A DNA stretch of 64,000 bases from Erythrobacter dokdonensis DSW-74 (GCF_001677335.1 NZ_LZYB01000003.1:248001-312000); one strand, 5' to 3'; numbered from the stretch's first letter, positions 28,501-36,225 are shown. The notes: generated from the sequence alone by a model not told the origin. Numbers and translations: made by a program.

Positions 28501-29572
28501 CGGCGAACAGGTCGTGGTATCGATAGACATTGTGCACCAGGAAGTGCCCATCTTGCCCGCCGCCAGCGTTCTTGGAACGCCATTTGCGCCCTTCGCCCAT
28601 CTCAGTGTTAAGCGTGGCGAAGAAAAGGTTTTGCAGGATGGCGCGGTAGTAATTGCTGTGCTCTGGTTCCTTACCTGGATCGGTTTTCAGCAGTCGGTGC
28701 GCTACTTCGAGCTGAAATAGCTCGCTTGGGATCAGCCCTCGCTCCTTGATGAACCAACAAAAAATTACGCGCGTGAGCAGACGTATCATTGGAACCGAAT
28801 TTCGCTCAGGCTTTTTCCTATCCGCGTTAGGCGGATAGGCGCCTTCTGGAAATTCAACCAGTCGGCGCGCCCAGAAGAACCAGTCGCTTAATTCCCTGTA
28901 GAACTTTTCATTGAGTGTCTTGGTCGAGAGCGCTTCCTGCCAGCGGTCGTGCAGCTCGCTGAAGTTGGAAGGCCGACGCGGCATTCCCTGCCAATCGAGC
29001 TTGGCGAGAATGCTCAGATGGCCACGATGCGGACGCTCGGTAGAAACGTTGAGAATAACTGAGATGCGTCCCGTCTGGACGTCGCGACTGGCGTCGCGCT
29101 TGTGCTGGCGCCGCTCGCTGACAGCTATTGAGATGTGGCTGCCATGACGGAACAACAAGACTACCGGCATCGGGAACAACGCGTTAACCGCGCGAGTGAT
29201 GCCGGCGAGTGCGGAACGCTTCCATTCCTCGTCTTCCAGCGCGATGGCGAGGAAGACATAGCTGTCGATGATGGAGCGGCCGTAACGCTCACCGAGATCA
29301 ATGGAGCCTTGGTCCCGGCCCAGCATCGGGATCTCGTCGTTCGTCAGCTGAAAGAGGAACCGCACCTCGCGCCACTTCGCAAAATGCGCGTCCAAACGCT
29401 CCAGCTTGCCATCGTGATCAAGCTCCCGTGCGAATGTTGCTGGGGTGCCGTCAAGAGCAATGGTCTTACCACTTTGATAGCCAAGTGCCCGAAACAAGTT
29501 GCGGCCAGCGGGTTCGAGTGGCTGATCTGCGAACGCACGGATCGCGCGGTCAATGCCGATGACATCCGTCAT
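25538..29572 (-). CDS. Eco57I-like N6-adenine DNA methyltransferase (PglX/type IIG-like)
   Basis: 1344-aa methylase. The amino-methyltransferase motifs are clear: motif I DPACGSGAF (607-615) and motif IV NPPY (855-858), with SGSFYTPRYVVDFMV (501-515) ahead of them as in PglX/Eco57I enzymes. A coiled-coil insert lies near 640-690, and the last 300 residues resemble a TaqI-like target-recognition domain. No PD-(D/E)xK nuclease could be recognised in the N-terminal 500 residues, so it probably modifies only. The ATG overlaps the helicase stop (ATGA). It would mark host DNA or act as part of a helicase-methylase complex. Confidence 0.9.
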   Translation of the reverse strand: MTDVIGIDRAIRAFADQPLEPAGRNLFRALGYQSGKTIALDGTPATFARELDHDGKLERLDAHFAKWREVRFLFQLTNDEIPMLGRDQGSIDLGERYGRSIIDSYVFLAIALEDEEWKRSALAGITRAVNALFPMPVVLLFRHGSHISIAVSERRQHKRDASRDVQTGRISVILNVSTERPHRGHLSILAKLDWQGMPRRPSNFSELHDRWQEALSTKTLNEKFYRELSDWFFWARRLVEFPEGAYPPNADRKKPERNSVPMIRLLTRVIFCWFIKERGLIPSELFQLEVAHRLLKTDPGKEPEHSNYYRAILQNLFFATLNTEMGEGRKWRSKNAGGGQDGHFLVHNVYRYHDLFADPDAALNLFRKVPFLNGGLFECLDRELTDRDLARDTNLAKVSDGKRLRVDGFSDHPKNPLHVPNRIFFGDTVDAPELNEDYETKGKQYKARGLFTLFDDYVFTVEENTSVEEEVALDPELLGKVFENLLASYNPETSSSARKVSGSFYTPRYVVDFMVRETLAHQFTRALIATQSGEDRGIRPKTEALDLGPAPGELSLLRPASSPSPEANGNVAARVHALLDPAAPAPDFTDKERDTLIATIEDLKVLDPACGSGAFPMGMLQALIDVLKRLDPDNARWKARNLKPYEDRAAAARKLLDATRRDSEIEEADKALAEVKAEFEDQDLADYVRKLHLIEKCLYGADIQAIAILIAKLRFFISLAVEQKPHPDRPNLGIKPLPNLETKLVAANTLIPLDRPKQDDLFANKRIGELEAQIEGATQRHFGARTMRTKRKYRDLIQQYRDELSEVLEAEHSLPHDDAQKAAAWNPFDQNASAPFFDPLWMFQMHDGFDIVIGNPPYVRQEKITDQKAALQKVYGEKDRKGQPLGSYAGTADLFVYFIERGMRLLKPGGAFSYITSNKWFRAKYGENLRHWMNVNARLDLVIDFGDAQVFDAIAYPTIIVAERRASPGPKPEDRFRALNWQDLGDQADEERFEDYLEQYGFAMPQSALEKGGWQIEPTVKRDLLARIRAAGVPLGDYVEGRFYYGIKTGYNEAFVIDGATRAQLIASDPKSDEIIKPFLRGRDVKRWRVEPQDLWLIFTRRGINIDRYPAVKRHLEQFRQSLEPKPRDWKGGEWPGRKAGSYEWFEIQDNVAYWEAFLEPKIIVPAIEKTVAYAPDTSGFFSNDKTSIVVSDDWRFLTACLNSPVSWWIAQSLYAGRAGGFFEFKPMYVGQFPVPRASPTPKAMIGALVEVLRADRANPALEQLLNGLVYELYFPDDLHTRSLHIFNAAQAAGMEALAGLEGKPLAAAAETFAREHLAPGKPLRVMLSDLQTLDVVRIIEGKG

Positions 29573-32500
29573 GCAGCCACCTCCGCCGGGCGGACAATCA
29601 GCCAGGTAATCAGATCGTACTCGGAGCTTGCGCGGGCCTGAGCCGCTTCATCGGGAATTCGAGTTGCACGTCCTGCAGTCAGCGAAGCAAGAGTTCGCTT
29701 GGCGGATGTTTCTCCAATGGACTTTACCGCGGCGCTGATCAGGGCATCGTATCGGTCTAGCCTCTCGCCTTGCTCGGTCTCGTCATCAAAGGCGTTACAG
29801 AGTATTTCAAACGGCTCAGAGTGGCCCAGACTTAGGGCGCGCCAAGCCTCTAAAATGCGCTTTGGCTGACCGAAGGCAAAGCGAACTGTGCCGTCGTCCC
29901 TTACATAGACAAGATAGTAGGGATCGAGCGGATTGATCTTCACCTGGTCGGGATTAGGGGCAGGCGGGCGGCGACGGAGGCAAAAGATTGCTCCGGGATC
30001 AAGCGAACGGCCCTCGACCTCGTTTGGGACGATGGCGTGAAGACCGAGGGGGGCGTCGCGAAGGGCTTGCTCGTTCGTCTTTGCAAAGCCGAGCAGATCG
30101 GCGCGGAAGTCGTCGAGGGCGAAGTCCGCCAACGTAACGCCGCCGCCTGCTTCTTCCAAATCGAACACCTCATCCTTCAAGCGAAGCAATTGCTCGTCCC
30201 GCCAGCGCAAATCACCTTCGGCTTCGGTCGTCTTGTTGAGCAAGTCGTCATCCCCGGTCGCTGAAAGGTCGACCAGGCGCATTCGTGCCTCAACCCGGCC
30301 TTTGAGACCGAGGTATCTGTTGAGCTCCTCGGTCGGCCAGAAATTGACCATCCGGATCGCCTCGTTGAGACTGCCGATGCGGTCGATGCGGCCGAAGCGC
30401 TGGATCAAACGTACCGGGTTCCAGTGGATGTCTACGTTCACCAGCAGGTCGGCATCCTGAAGGTTCTGGCCTTCCGAAATGCAATCGGTCGCGATCAGCA
30501 GGTCGATTTCGCCGTTATGTTCCGCCTTCTTCATATCCGCCCGGCGCTTAGCCCGAGGTGCGAAGTTTACGAGAATGTCCTGGAAGTGGGCGCGCCCGAA
30601 CGTCGCTTTGCATTCCGTTCCGGTGACCAGCCCGGCCTCCAGTCCCAGTTCTTCCGCAACCGGTAGCAACTGTTCGTAGAGATAGAGTGCGGTGTCCGTG
30701 TACGCTGTGAAGAGTATGACCTTGCGGTTCAACTCGCCGTTCCGGTTTGAGGCAGGGCGGCTTGCCTTCTCGCGGACAATTTCGACGAGTTTCGCCAGCT
30801 TGGCGTCACGTTCCGGCGTCACCATCCGAGCGGCATTCGCAAGGCCGAGAACGCGTTCGCGATCCCGCTCGAGCGCGGCCTTCCACCTTGGCCGATCAAT
30901 ATGAGCCAGTTTGTACTTGAGCGCACCACCGACTTCCAAGGCTTCTTCGAGCTCCTCGTCGAGCTCGTCCTCGTCACCTAACTCGACATTGACCGACGTT
31001 GCTTCATCAAATGCATTCAGTTCGCGGAGGCGTTGGTCGATCCGGCCGATCATTCGGTCCATCGTGAGGCAGAACGAATTGATCGAGCTTTCAAGCCGCT
31101 TGAGAAAGCCAGACTTCATCATTGCGATCAGGTATCGCTCACGGTTACCTTGATCGAAATTGCCGCCCTTGTCGTACAGGTGGCGGTACTCTGGCAGGAC
31201 AAAAACGAGTGGGCTATACAGCGCAAGCTCCAGCCCATTTATCCGGTCATCGACAGATTCGAATGAGGGAAAGCCGCCTTCGATGTCGATGCTGGGGAAC
31301 ACAGATACGGGCGCCGCGCGTTTGGGGAAGTGTCCAATACGCTCCATCGACGCGGCGTAGTGCCGCTCGACATGCCGACGAGAACGCGCAATCGTAACAC
31401 CGTCCAGCAACCCAAACAGCGCGGGCGGGAGAGAGCTTAACAGCGCGGCCGTGTCTCGATCTCCGCTCTTCGCCCAATCAATAAACCGTCGTTGGGCAGC
31501 GCCAATCAGGCCCGAGAGATTTGGGACACCGACCTCCGAGAACCCGTCGTTATGGTCTGCCGAGATGAGATCGAGTTGCGCCTTCAGATCGGTTAGGTCA
31601 TTGTTCACTGGAGTGGCAGACAGCAACAAAACCTTCGTTTTGAGCCCAGCCTTGACGATGTCGTCCATAAGCCGTTCGTAGCGGGATTTGCGGCTATTAG
31701 CGCTGCGGTTGCGTGAGGCATTTCGAAAGTTGTGAGACTCGTCGATTACGACGAGGTCGTAATTTCCCCACTCGATCTTCGAGAGATCGATGTCGCCTAC
31801 TTTTCCCTTATCTCTTGAGAGATCCGTATGCGAGAGCACGGTGTAGCCAAACCGATCTGCACGCAGCGGATTGAGTTCACTGTTGTTGATCGCGAGATAG
31901 TCGGTCCAGTTCTCCCGAAGCTTTTTCGGACAGAGCACTAAGACGTTCTTGTTTCGCTTTTCATGCCACTTGATCACGCCAAGAGCGGTGTAAGTTTTGC
32001 CCAGACCCACGCTGTCCGCGAGAATGCAGCCGCCGTGACGCTCCAGCTTGGTCAGGATTGCGCGAAGTCCGTCGCGCTGGAAATCGAAGAGCGCCTGCCA
32101 GATGGCGGTCTGCTCGAACGCAGTCTGCTCAAACTGCTCCGCCTCATCGGCTTGCTCGGTGAGGTAGTCGCCAAAAATATGTAGTAGTGTCTTGAAGTAC
32201 ACGAACTCAGGACTGGCATGGGCATACAACGCCTCCAGCGCACGGAGTACTTCGTCCTTCACATCATCGGTCAGGCTTTCGTCTGTCCAAAGCTCGTTGA
32301 ACCAAGCTAGCAAGTCCTCACGATCACGATCGCCGTCCACCACGAGGTTCAATTCGATGTTCGGAGTTGAACCCAGGCCCAGCCCGTTGACAGTAAAATT
32401 TGAGCTGCCGAGCAAAGCATGACTTCGCTTGCCATCGTCCACATGGATCAGCTTGCCATGCAAAAGGCCTGCGCGCTTGACCGAGCGAACTTCGACCCGC

Positions 32501-32817
32501 TCGCGTATCCAATTCGCGCATCGCTGCGCAACAGTCCGCTGCCGAATCTGCTCGACTAATCGAAGCCCGCCCTCATCTAATGCGAACGCGGGTGGGACGA
32601 GGCCACCATTGTTCACGTCCCGCAAAAAGCGAGGCTCTCCAAACAGGAAGCGCATACCTTCGACGCTGTCCAACGTGTTTCGAAGGTACTCGTAAGCGAA
32701 CGTGGTAAAGTACGCCGACACAACCGAAAGACGGCTTCCAGGCCCGCTTCGCTCGGTTATGAACTGATGCGGAGCGCCCCTCTCGCGGTTGTCCCGAATT
32801 CCCGATTTTGCAGTCAC
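29569..32817 (-). CDS. PLD-domain SNF2-family helicase
   Basis: 1082 aa from the GTG at 32817. An N-terminal phospholipase-D-like domain has one full HxKx4D motif (HGKLIHVD, His about 120) followed by LLGSSNFT. The SF2/SNF2 motor follows: Walker A DSVGLGKT (about 268-275), DESH (359-362), SAT (399-401) and motifs V-VI IATDCISEGQNL...QRFGRIDRIG (about 775-816). The last 250 residues have no known domain. The GTG is preferred because GAGGG precedes it by five bases; a TTG at 32868 and a GTG at 32829 are alternatives. First gene of the operon. DrmD-like and HmaA-like helicases are the nearest named types. Confidence 0.9.
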   Translation of the reverse strand: MTAKSGIRDNRERGAPHQFITERSGPGSRLSVVSAYFTTFAYEYLRNTLDSVEGMRFLFGEPRFLRDVNNGGLVPPAFALDEGGLRLVEQIRQRTVAQRCANWIRERVEVRSVKRAGLLHGKLIHVDDGKRSHALLGSSNFTVNGLGLGSTPNIELNLVVDGDRDREDLLAWFNELWTDESLTDDVKDEVLRALEALYAHASPEFVYFKTLLHIFGDYLTEQADEAEQFEQTAFEQTAIWQALFDFQRDGLRAILTKLERHGGCILADSVGLGKTYTALGVIKWHEKRNKNVLVLCPKKLRENWTDYLAINNSELNPLRADRFGYTVLSHTDLSRDKGKVGDIDLSKIEWGNYDLVVIDESHNFRNASRNRSANSRKSRYERLMDDIVKAGLKTKVLLLSATPVNNDLTDLKAQLDLISADHNDGFSEVGVPNLSGLIGAAQRRFIDWAKSGDRDTAALLSSLPPALFGLLDGVTIARSRRHVERHYAASMERIGHFPKRAAPVSVFPSIDIEGGFPSFESVDDRINGLELALYSPLVFVLPEYRHLYDKGGNFDQGNRERYLIAMMKSGFLKRLESSINSFCLTMDRMIGRIDQRLRELNAFDEATSVNVELGDEDELDEELEEALEVGGALKYKLAHIDRPRWKAALERDRERVLGLANAARMVTPERDAKLAKLVEIVREKASRPASNRNGELNRKVILFTAYTDTALYLYEQLLPVAEELGLEAGLVTGTECKATFGRAHFQDILVNFAPRAKRRADMKKAEHNGEIDLLIATDCISEGQNLQDADLLVNVDIHWNPVRLIQRFGRIDRIGSLNEAIRMVNFWPTEELNRYLGLKGRVEARMRLVDLSATGDDDLLNKTTEAEGDLRWRDEQLLRLKDEVFDLEEAGGGVTLADFALDDFRADLLGFAKTNEQALRDAPLGLHAIVPNEVEGRSLDPGAIFCLRRRPPAPNPDQVKINPLDPYYLVYVRDDGTVRFAFGQPKRILEAWRALSLGHSEPFEILCNAFDDETEQGERLDRYDALISAAVKSIGETSAKRTLASLTAGRATRIPDEAAQARASSEYDLITWLIVRPAEVAA

Positions 32818-32852
32818 GATCGCCCTCACACTGACCCATCTGATGCCAGAGT

Positions 32853-32881
32853 TAGCGACACTTTTCAAACACCTCTGTCAA
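32853..32881 (-). promoter_or_regulatory. candidate promoter of the defence operon
   Basis: On the minus strand a perfect TTGACA (32881-32876) is followed after 17 bases by TCGCTA (32858-32853), a weak -10. Transcription from here would begin near 32846, which leaves the GTG at 32817 but not the TTG at 32868 as a usable start. Confidence 0.35.
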
Positions 32882-32909
32882 CCGAGCGGGGCGGCGGGAA
32901 TTGGGTCTA

Positions 32910-32924
32910 AGATGGTGGCCATCT
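32910..32924. promoter_or_regulatory. perfect inverted repeat upstream of the defence operon
   Basis: AGATGG and CCATCT flank TGG, about 30 bases upstream of the candidate -35. This placement suits a regulator-binding site, but no island-borne regulator gene is visible. Confidence 0.4.
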
Positions 32925-33140
32925 AATTGAGCGGCATCAACGAATCTCAATCGCCGAGTAGCTACCTAGCCCTCGTCCGATCAGTTAAAATGCCCGCTGT
33001 TCGGTTTTGGGCGCAAAGGCTGGTAACTTGATGAAGCAGTCTGGACGAAAGCACACCCTACGCGACAAATCGCCGATTAATTCTTGATGAAATACGCATG
33101 AAATCAGATACATACCGCTGATTATTTGAGATGGCAGCTT

Positions 33141-33178
33141 CTCAATCAGATCTGGAGTGCCAATTAAATTTGATTGAG
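33141..33178. repeat. 8-bp perfect inverted repeat with AT-rich loop
   Basis: CTCAATCA at 33141-33148 pairs with TGATTGAG at 33171-33178 across 22 bases. It lies about 70-105 bases beyond the integrase stop. It could be a weak terminator stem or an accessory recombination site; the sequence does not decide. Confidence 0.4.
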
Positions 33179-33245
33179 GGTCGTATAACCTGCTGATATC
33201 ATAAATTTATATGACAAGCGTGGGGCAATCGGATCTGATCCGCTC

Positions 33246-34469
33246 TCATGCCCTATCACGTCGGCCGAACGGCACTACATCGCCCCCTCTCCGAAGCTGA
33301 TCGAGGTAGTCGCTCCACCATTGATGCATCTCGACGCGCTCGGCCCAGTAGCGTCCCCGATTGTACGTTCCGCGCACCGCATTGGAGTCGGCGTGCGCAA
33401 GGGAGCGTTCGATCGCATCGGGGTTCCACCTGCCTGATTCATTGAGCAGGGTAGAAGCGGTCGTGCGCCAGCCATGGGCCGTCATTTCCTCCGAAGTGTA
33501 CCCCATCCGGCGAAAGGCTTGGTTGATCGTATTCTCGCTCATCGGCCGTTTCCAGGTATGGAACGCAGGGAACACATAGCCTGCTGGACCGGTAAGCGGT
33601 TGAAGGTCTCGAAGGTAGTTCAAGACTTGTTCCGAAAGCGGAACGGAGTGAGGGCGGCGCGACTTCATCCGGCCTTGCGGGATGGTCCAAATCGCCTTTT
33701 CGAGATCGAATTCTGACCACTCCGCTTGTCTTAGCTCTCCCGGACGGCACATCACGTGCGGTGTGATCTGCATCGCGATCTTCGTGATCACAGAGCCAGT
33801 GTATTCGTCGATAGATCTTAGGAGATCCCCCACCTTTTGCGGGTCGGTGAGCGCCGCATAATGCGTGACCTTGGGAGTGATCAGTGCGCCTCTAAGAACC
33901 GAAGAGGGATCATTCTCCGCACGTGATGTCGCGACCGCATAGCGGAACACGCGGCTTGCGAACGAGCGGCACCGTCGGGCAGTTTCGTACTTACCCTTCG
34001 CCTCGATACGACGCAGAGCACCCAGCAATTCGGCGGGCCTGATGTCTGCCACGGGGAGCGGTGCCAGCGGCTTTAGTTGCTCCAGAAGCCAACGGGCTTT
34101 GGCGACGGTCGTGTCTGACCGTTTCTCGCCGAGCATCTTAATCTCGATATACTCGCGCGCCACGCCGCCGAATGTGTTCTCCGCACTGATAGAGGCGCTC
34201 AGGCGCTCCCTTTGGCGTTCAAGCGAGGGATCCTTGCCATCGTCTAGCAAACGCCGCGCGTCTTCCTGCAAGCGTCGAGCAGCTGCGAGGGACACGTCCG
34301 GATAGCGGCCCAAAGCGATCCGCTTTTCACGGCCCTGATAGCGATATTTCCAGCGCCATAGCTTCGAGCCGTTGGGCTCTATCTCAAGATATAGGCCTCG
34401 CTGGTCAGTCTTTCGATAGCGCTTGTCCTCTGGCTTGAGCGCTCGGATGGCAGAATCTGATAGCGGCAT
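33246..34469 (-). CDS. P4-type tyrosine site-specific integrase
   Basis: 407-aa recombinase that inserts and excises the island. The N-terminal DUF4102 arm-binding domain begins MPLSDSAIRAL; the catalytic domain shows the first arginine in CRPGELR, the lysine and histidine region MKSRRPHSVPL, HGWR (usually HGFR), a late histidine in LAHAD and the nucleophile tyrosine in GTYNR. The ATG at 34469 was chosen because GGAGGT precedes it by four bases; the frame extends upstream without support. The gene starts 217 bases from the tRNA-Leu 3' end and reads away from it, the usual layout for this family. Confidence 0.94.
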   Translation of the reverse strand: MPLSDSAIRALKPEDKRYRKTDQRGLYLEIEPNGSKLWRWKYRYQGREKRIALGRYPDVSLAAARRLQEDARRLLDDGKDPSLERQRERLSASISAENTFGGVAREYIEIKMLGEKRSDTTVAKARWLLEQLKPLAPLPVADIRPAELLGALRRIEAKGKYETARRCRSFASRVFRYAVATSRAENDPSSVLRGALITPKVTHYAALTDPQKVGDLLRSIDEYTGSVITKIAMQITPHVMCRPGELRQAEWSEFDLEKAIWTIPQGRMKSRRPHSVPLSEQVLNYLRDLQPLTGPAGYVFPAFHTWKRPMSENTINQAFRRMGYTSEEMTAHGWRTTASTLLNESGRWNPDAIERSLAHADSNAVRGTYNRGRYWAERVEMHQWWSDYLDQLRRGGDVVPFGRRDRA

Positions 34470-34686
34470 CGCGACCTCCAGTTCCCGGTCCGATCGATCT
34501 GCGAAATGTCCGCGCGGATGGTGGGGGCAAGAGGAATTGCGGTTGGGGGAATGACCCGCAGATTTGCCCCCACCTTGCCCCGGATGCATGCGGAAACTTG
34601 CAGACGCAACCGGACTGTTGAGGGCTCATAAATGGCAGATTTCCGCCACTTTGTCCATATTTTCAGGACGTTCTCGGAAGAACAGA

Positions 34687-34701
34687 TGGTGCCCAGAAGA
34701 G
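34687..34701. repeat. integrase-proximal att site within tRNA-Leu 3' end
   Basis: The last 15 bases of the tRNA including the encoded CCA form the intact partner of the repeat at 21174. P4-family integrases commonly use tRNA 3' ends, and the intact copy here keeps the tRNA functional. The exact core cannot be defined from one genome. Confidence 0.55.
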
Positions 34702-34773
34702 GACTCGAACCTCCACGCCCTTGCGAGCGCCGCCACCTGAAGACGGTGCGTCTACCAATTCCGCCATCTGGGC
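34687..34773 (-). tRNA. tRNA-Leu (anticodon CAG)
   Basis: An 87-base cloverleaf with an encoded CCA end. The acceptor GCCCAGA pairs with TCTGGGC; the anticodon stem CCGTC/GGCGG holds the loop TTCAGGT with anticodon CAG, which reads CUG. A long variable arm (GCGCTCGCAAGGGCGT) marks a class II tRNA, and GGTTCGAGTCC gives the T loop. It is the integration target of the neighbouring integrase. Confidence 0.95.
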
Positions 34774-34878
34774 ACGGAAGCTTCCGGTCGTCGTCGCCGG
34801 AGGCCGGGTAGGGGCGGGCGATTAGCGCCGGGGCAGGGGTGCTGTCAATGCAAACTTCGCCCCCGGCCGCAATCGGCG

Positions 34879-34894
34879 TGTTTCACGTGAAACA
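34879..34894. other. parS site (ParB/Spo0J centromere-like site)
   Basis: TGTTTCACGTGAAACA is a perfect 16-base palindrome identical to the widely conserved bacterial chromosomal parS consensus. ParB loads here and, with ParA, segregates the origin region. parS sites usually cluster near oriC, so this is a positional marker for the window. No parA, parB or gid gene is present in the 64 kb. Confidence 0.9.
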
Positions 34895-34949
34895 GTCCTG
34901 GCAAACCGCCTCGGCGCGGGGGGTGAACAGCGTCTGGAGGGGGTCTGGA

Positions 34950-34981
34950 CCCCGGCAAACCCCCGGCAAACCCCTTGCAAG
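34950..34981. repeat. 11-base tandem repeat
   Basis: CCCCGGCAAAC occurs twice in direct succession (34950-34960, 34961-34971), followed by a degenerate third unit CCCTTGCAAG; a related TCCTGGCAAACC lies at 34896. Function unknown. Confidence 0.6.
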
Positions 34982-35100
34982 CCTGCGCAAGCGCACAGAG
35001 CCTGTCGCCCGCACCACAGAACAGAGGAACCCTTGCCTCGCGCGGCGCGTTGTCGCAAAGCGCGCGCGCAAACCGCACGCCAGCAAGAGCACCCGAATCC

Positions 35101-36057
35101 ATGCCCACCTCCTCCCCGCTTTCCGGCCAGCTTGTCACGATCTTCGGCGGCAGCGGCTATATCGGCAATTATGTCGCGCAAAGCCTGCTCGAACGCGGCG
35201 CCCGGCTGCGCCTCGCCAGCCGCAACCCGCAGAAAGGTTTCGCGCTCAAGCCGCTCGCCAATCTCGGCCAGCTGCAATTCATGCCCTGCGACATCACGCG
35301 CGAAGACAGCGTCGCCGCCGCGCTTGAAGGGGCGAGCCATGTGGTCAACCTCGTCGGCGCCTTCGACGGCAATCTCGATGCGCTGATGGGCGAGGCGCCG
35401 GGCACCATCGGGCGGTTGGCTGCGGCCAATGGCGCAAAGGCGCTGGTCCATGTCAGCGCGATCGGCGCCGATGCCTCATCGAGCGCTGCCTATGCCCGCA
35501 CCAAGGCGCTGGGCGAGGAGCGGGCGCGCGCCGCCTTCCCGCAGGCCACCGTGCTGCGCCCCTCGATCGTGTTCGGCAAGGACGACAATTTCCTCAATCT
35601 GTTCGGCGGGATGATCGAACTGTTGCCGGTGCTGCCGGTGTTCGGCCCCGGGGTGAAGCTGCAACTGGTCTATGCCGACGACGTAGCCGAGGCGGTCGCG
35701 GTCGCGCTCGAACACCCTGAGCGCCACGGCGGCCGGACCTATGAACTGGGCGGGCCGGAGCAGCTCACCATGATGGAAATCCACCAGCGCATCGCCGAGG
35801 CGCAGGGCCGCAAGCGGCGCTTCCTTGCCATGCCCGACGGGGTTTCCGCGACCTTCGCCGCACTGCCCGGCACGCCGATGAGCCGCGACCAGTGGACGCT
35901 GCTCAAGGCAGGCAATGTCGTGGCCGAGGGCGCCCTGGGCCTTGCGGATCTCGGAATCGAGGCCAAGCCGCTGGGCCTGTTCCTCGACAAGTGGATGCTG
36001 CGCTACCGCAAGCACGGCCGCTTCGGCGCGGCCAACGAGCGGGCCAAGACCCGCTAG
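35101..36057 (+). CDS. NDUFA9-like atypical short-chain dehydrogenase
   Basis: 318-aa NAD(P)-binding protein of the complex I NDUFA9 subfamily. The Rossmann motif VTIFGGSGYIGNYVAQ is near the N-terminus; HVSAIGADASSSAAYARTK replaces the catalytic Tyr-Lys pattern of classical SDRs. In alphaproteobacteria the protein is thought to help complex I or quinone biology; which applies here is inference. The start was set at 35101, where the conserved fold begins; an upstream in-frame extension is low-complexity and lacks support. Confidence 0.87.
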   Translation: MPTSSPLSGQLVTIFGGSGYIGNYVAQSLLERGARLRLASRNPQKGFALKPLANLGQLQFMPCDITREDSVAAALEGASHVVNLVGAFDGNLDALMGEAPGTIGRLAAANGAKALVHVSAIGADASSSAAYARTKALGEERARAAFPQATVLRPSIVFGKDDNFLNLFGGMIELLPVLPVFGPGVKLQLVYADDVAEAVAVALEHPERHGGRTYELGGPEQLTMMEIHQRIAEAQGRKRRFLAMPDGVSATFAALPGTPMSRDQWTLLKAGNVVAEGALGLADLGIEAKPLGLFLDKWMLRYRKHGRFGAANERAKTR

Positions 36058-36225
36058 GGCGCGCTGCGAGCAACCGGACCCGCTCCGGCGGAGCCGATGC
36101 CGGCTGCTGCGGAAGCCATGCCACATGCGGTCGTTCACCCACCGACCCAGTTACTGCCTTTGATCCAGACCAGGCCGCGCCCGATCAGTGTTCAGGTTTT
36201 CCGCTCAGGGCTGCGGGTTCGGCCC

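Larger units (their letters stand above)
32818..33245. other. 428-base AT-rich non-coding region inside the island
   Basis: Lies between the integrase stop and the helicase start. Apart from the promoter candidate and the inverted repeat at 32910, it contains an 8-bp perfect inverted repeat (33141-33148 and 33171-33178) and a palindromic CGGATC-T-GATCCG just after the integrase stop (33230-33242). No gene is supported. It may hold the integrase terminator. Confidence 0.5.
21174..34701. mobile_element. integrated genomic island carrying a defence operon
   Basis: About 13.5 kb bounded by the tRNA-Leu 3' end and its imperfect copy. It contains a P4-type tyrosine integrase next to the tRNA, transcribed away from it, and a five-gene defence operon. 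GC content is visibly lower than the flanks in the ATPase, helicase and intergenic parts, less so in the methylase. No transfer, replication, capsid or excisionase gene is seen, so it appears to be a non-autonomous island or a satellite remnant. Confidence 0.75.
34774..35100. other. 327-base intergenic region with parS and short repeats
   Basis: Between tRNA-Leu and the NDUFA9-like gene. It carries the parS match at 34879-34894, a palindrome GGGGTC-TG-GACCCC at 34940-34953 and an 11-base tandem repeat at 34950-34981. No gene is supported. Confidence 0.6.

Noticed and set aside
21461..32817. Assignment of the operon as DISARM or BREX
   Set aside because: DISARM needs drmA/drmB and BREX needs pglZ and brxC; none is present. 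The helicase and methylase resemble DrmD and PglX only at family level.
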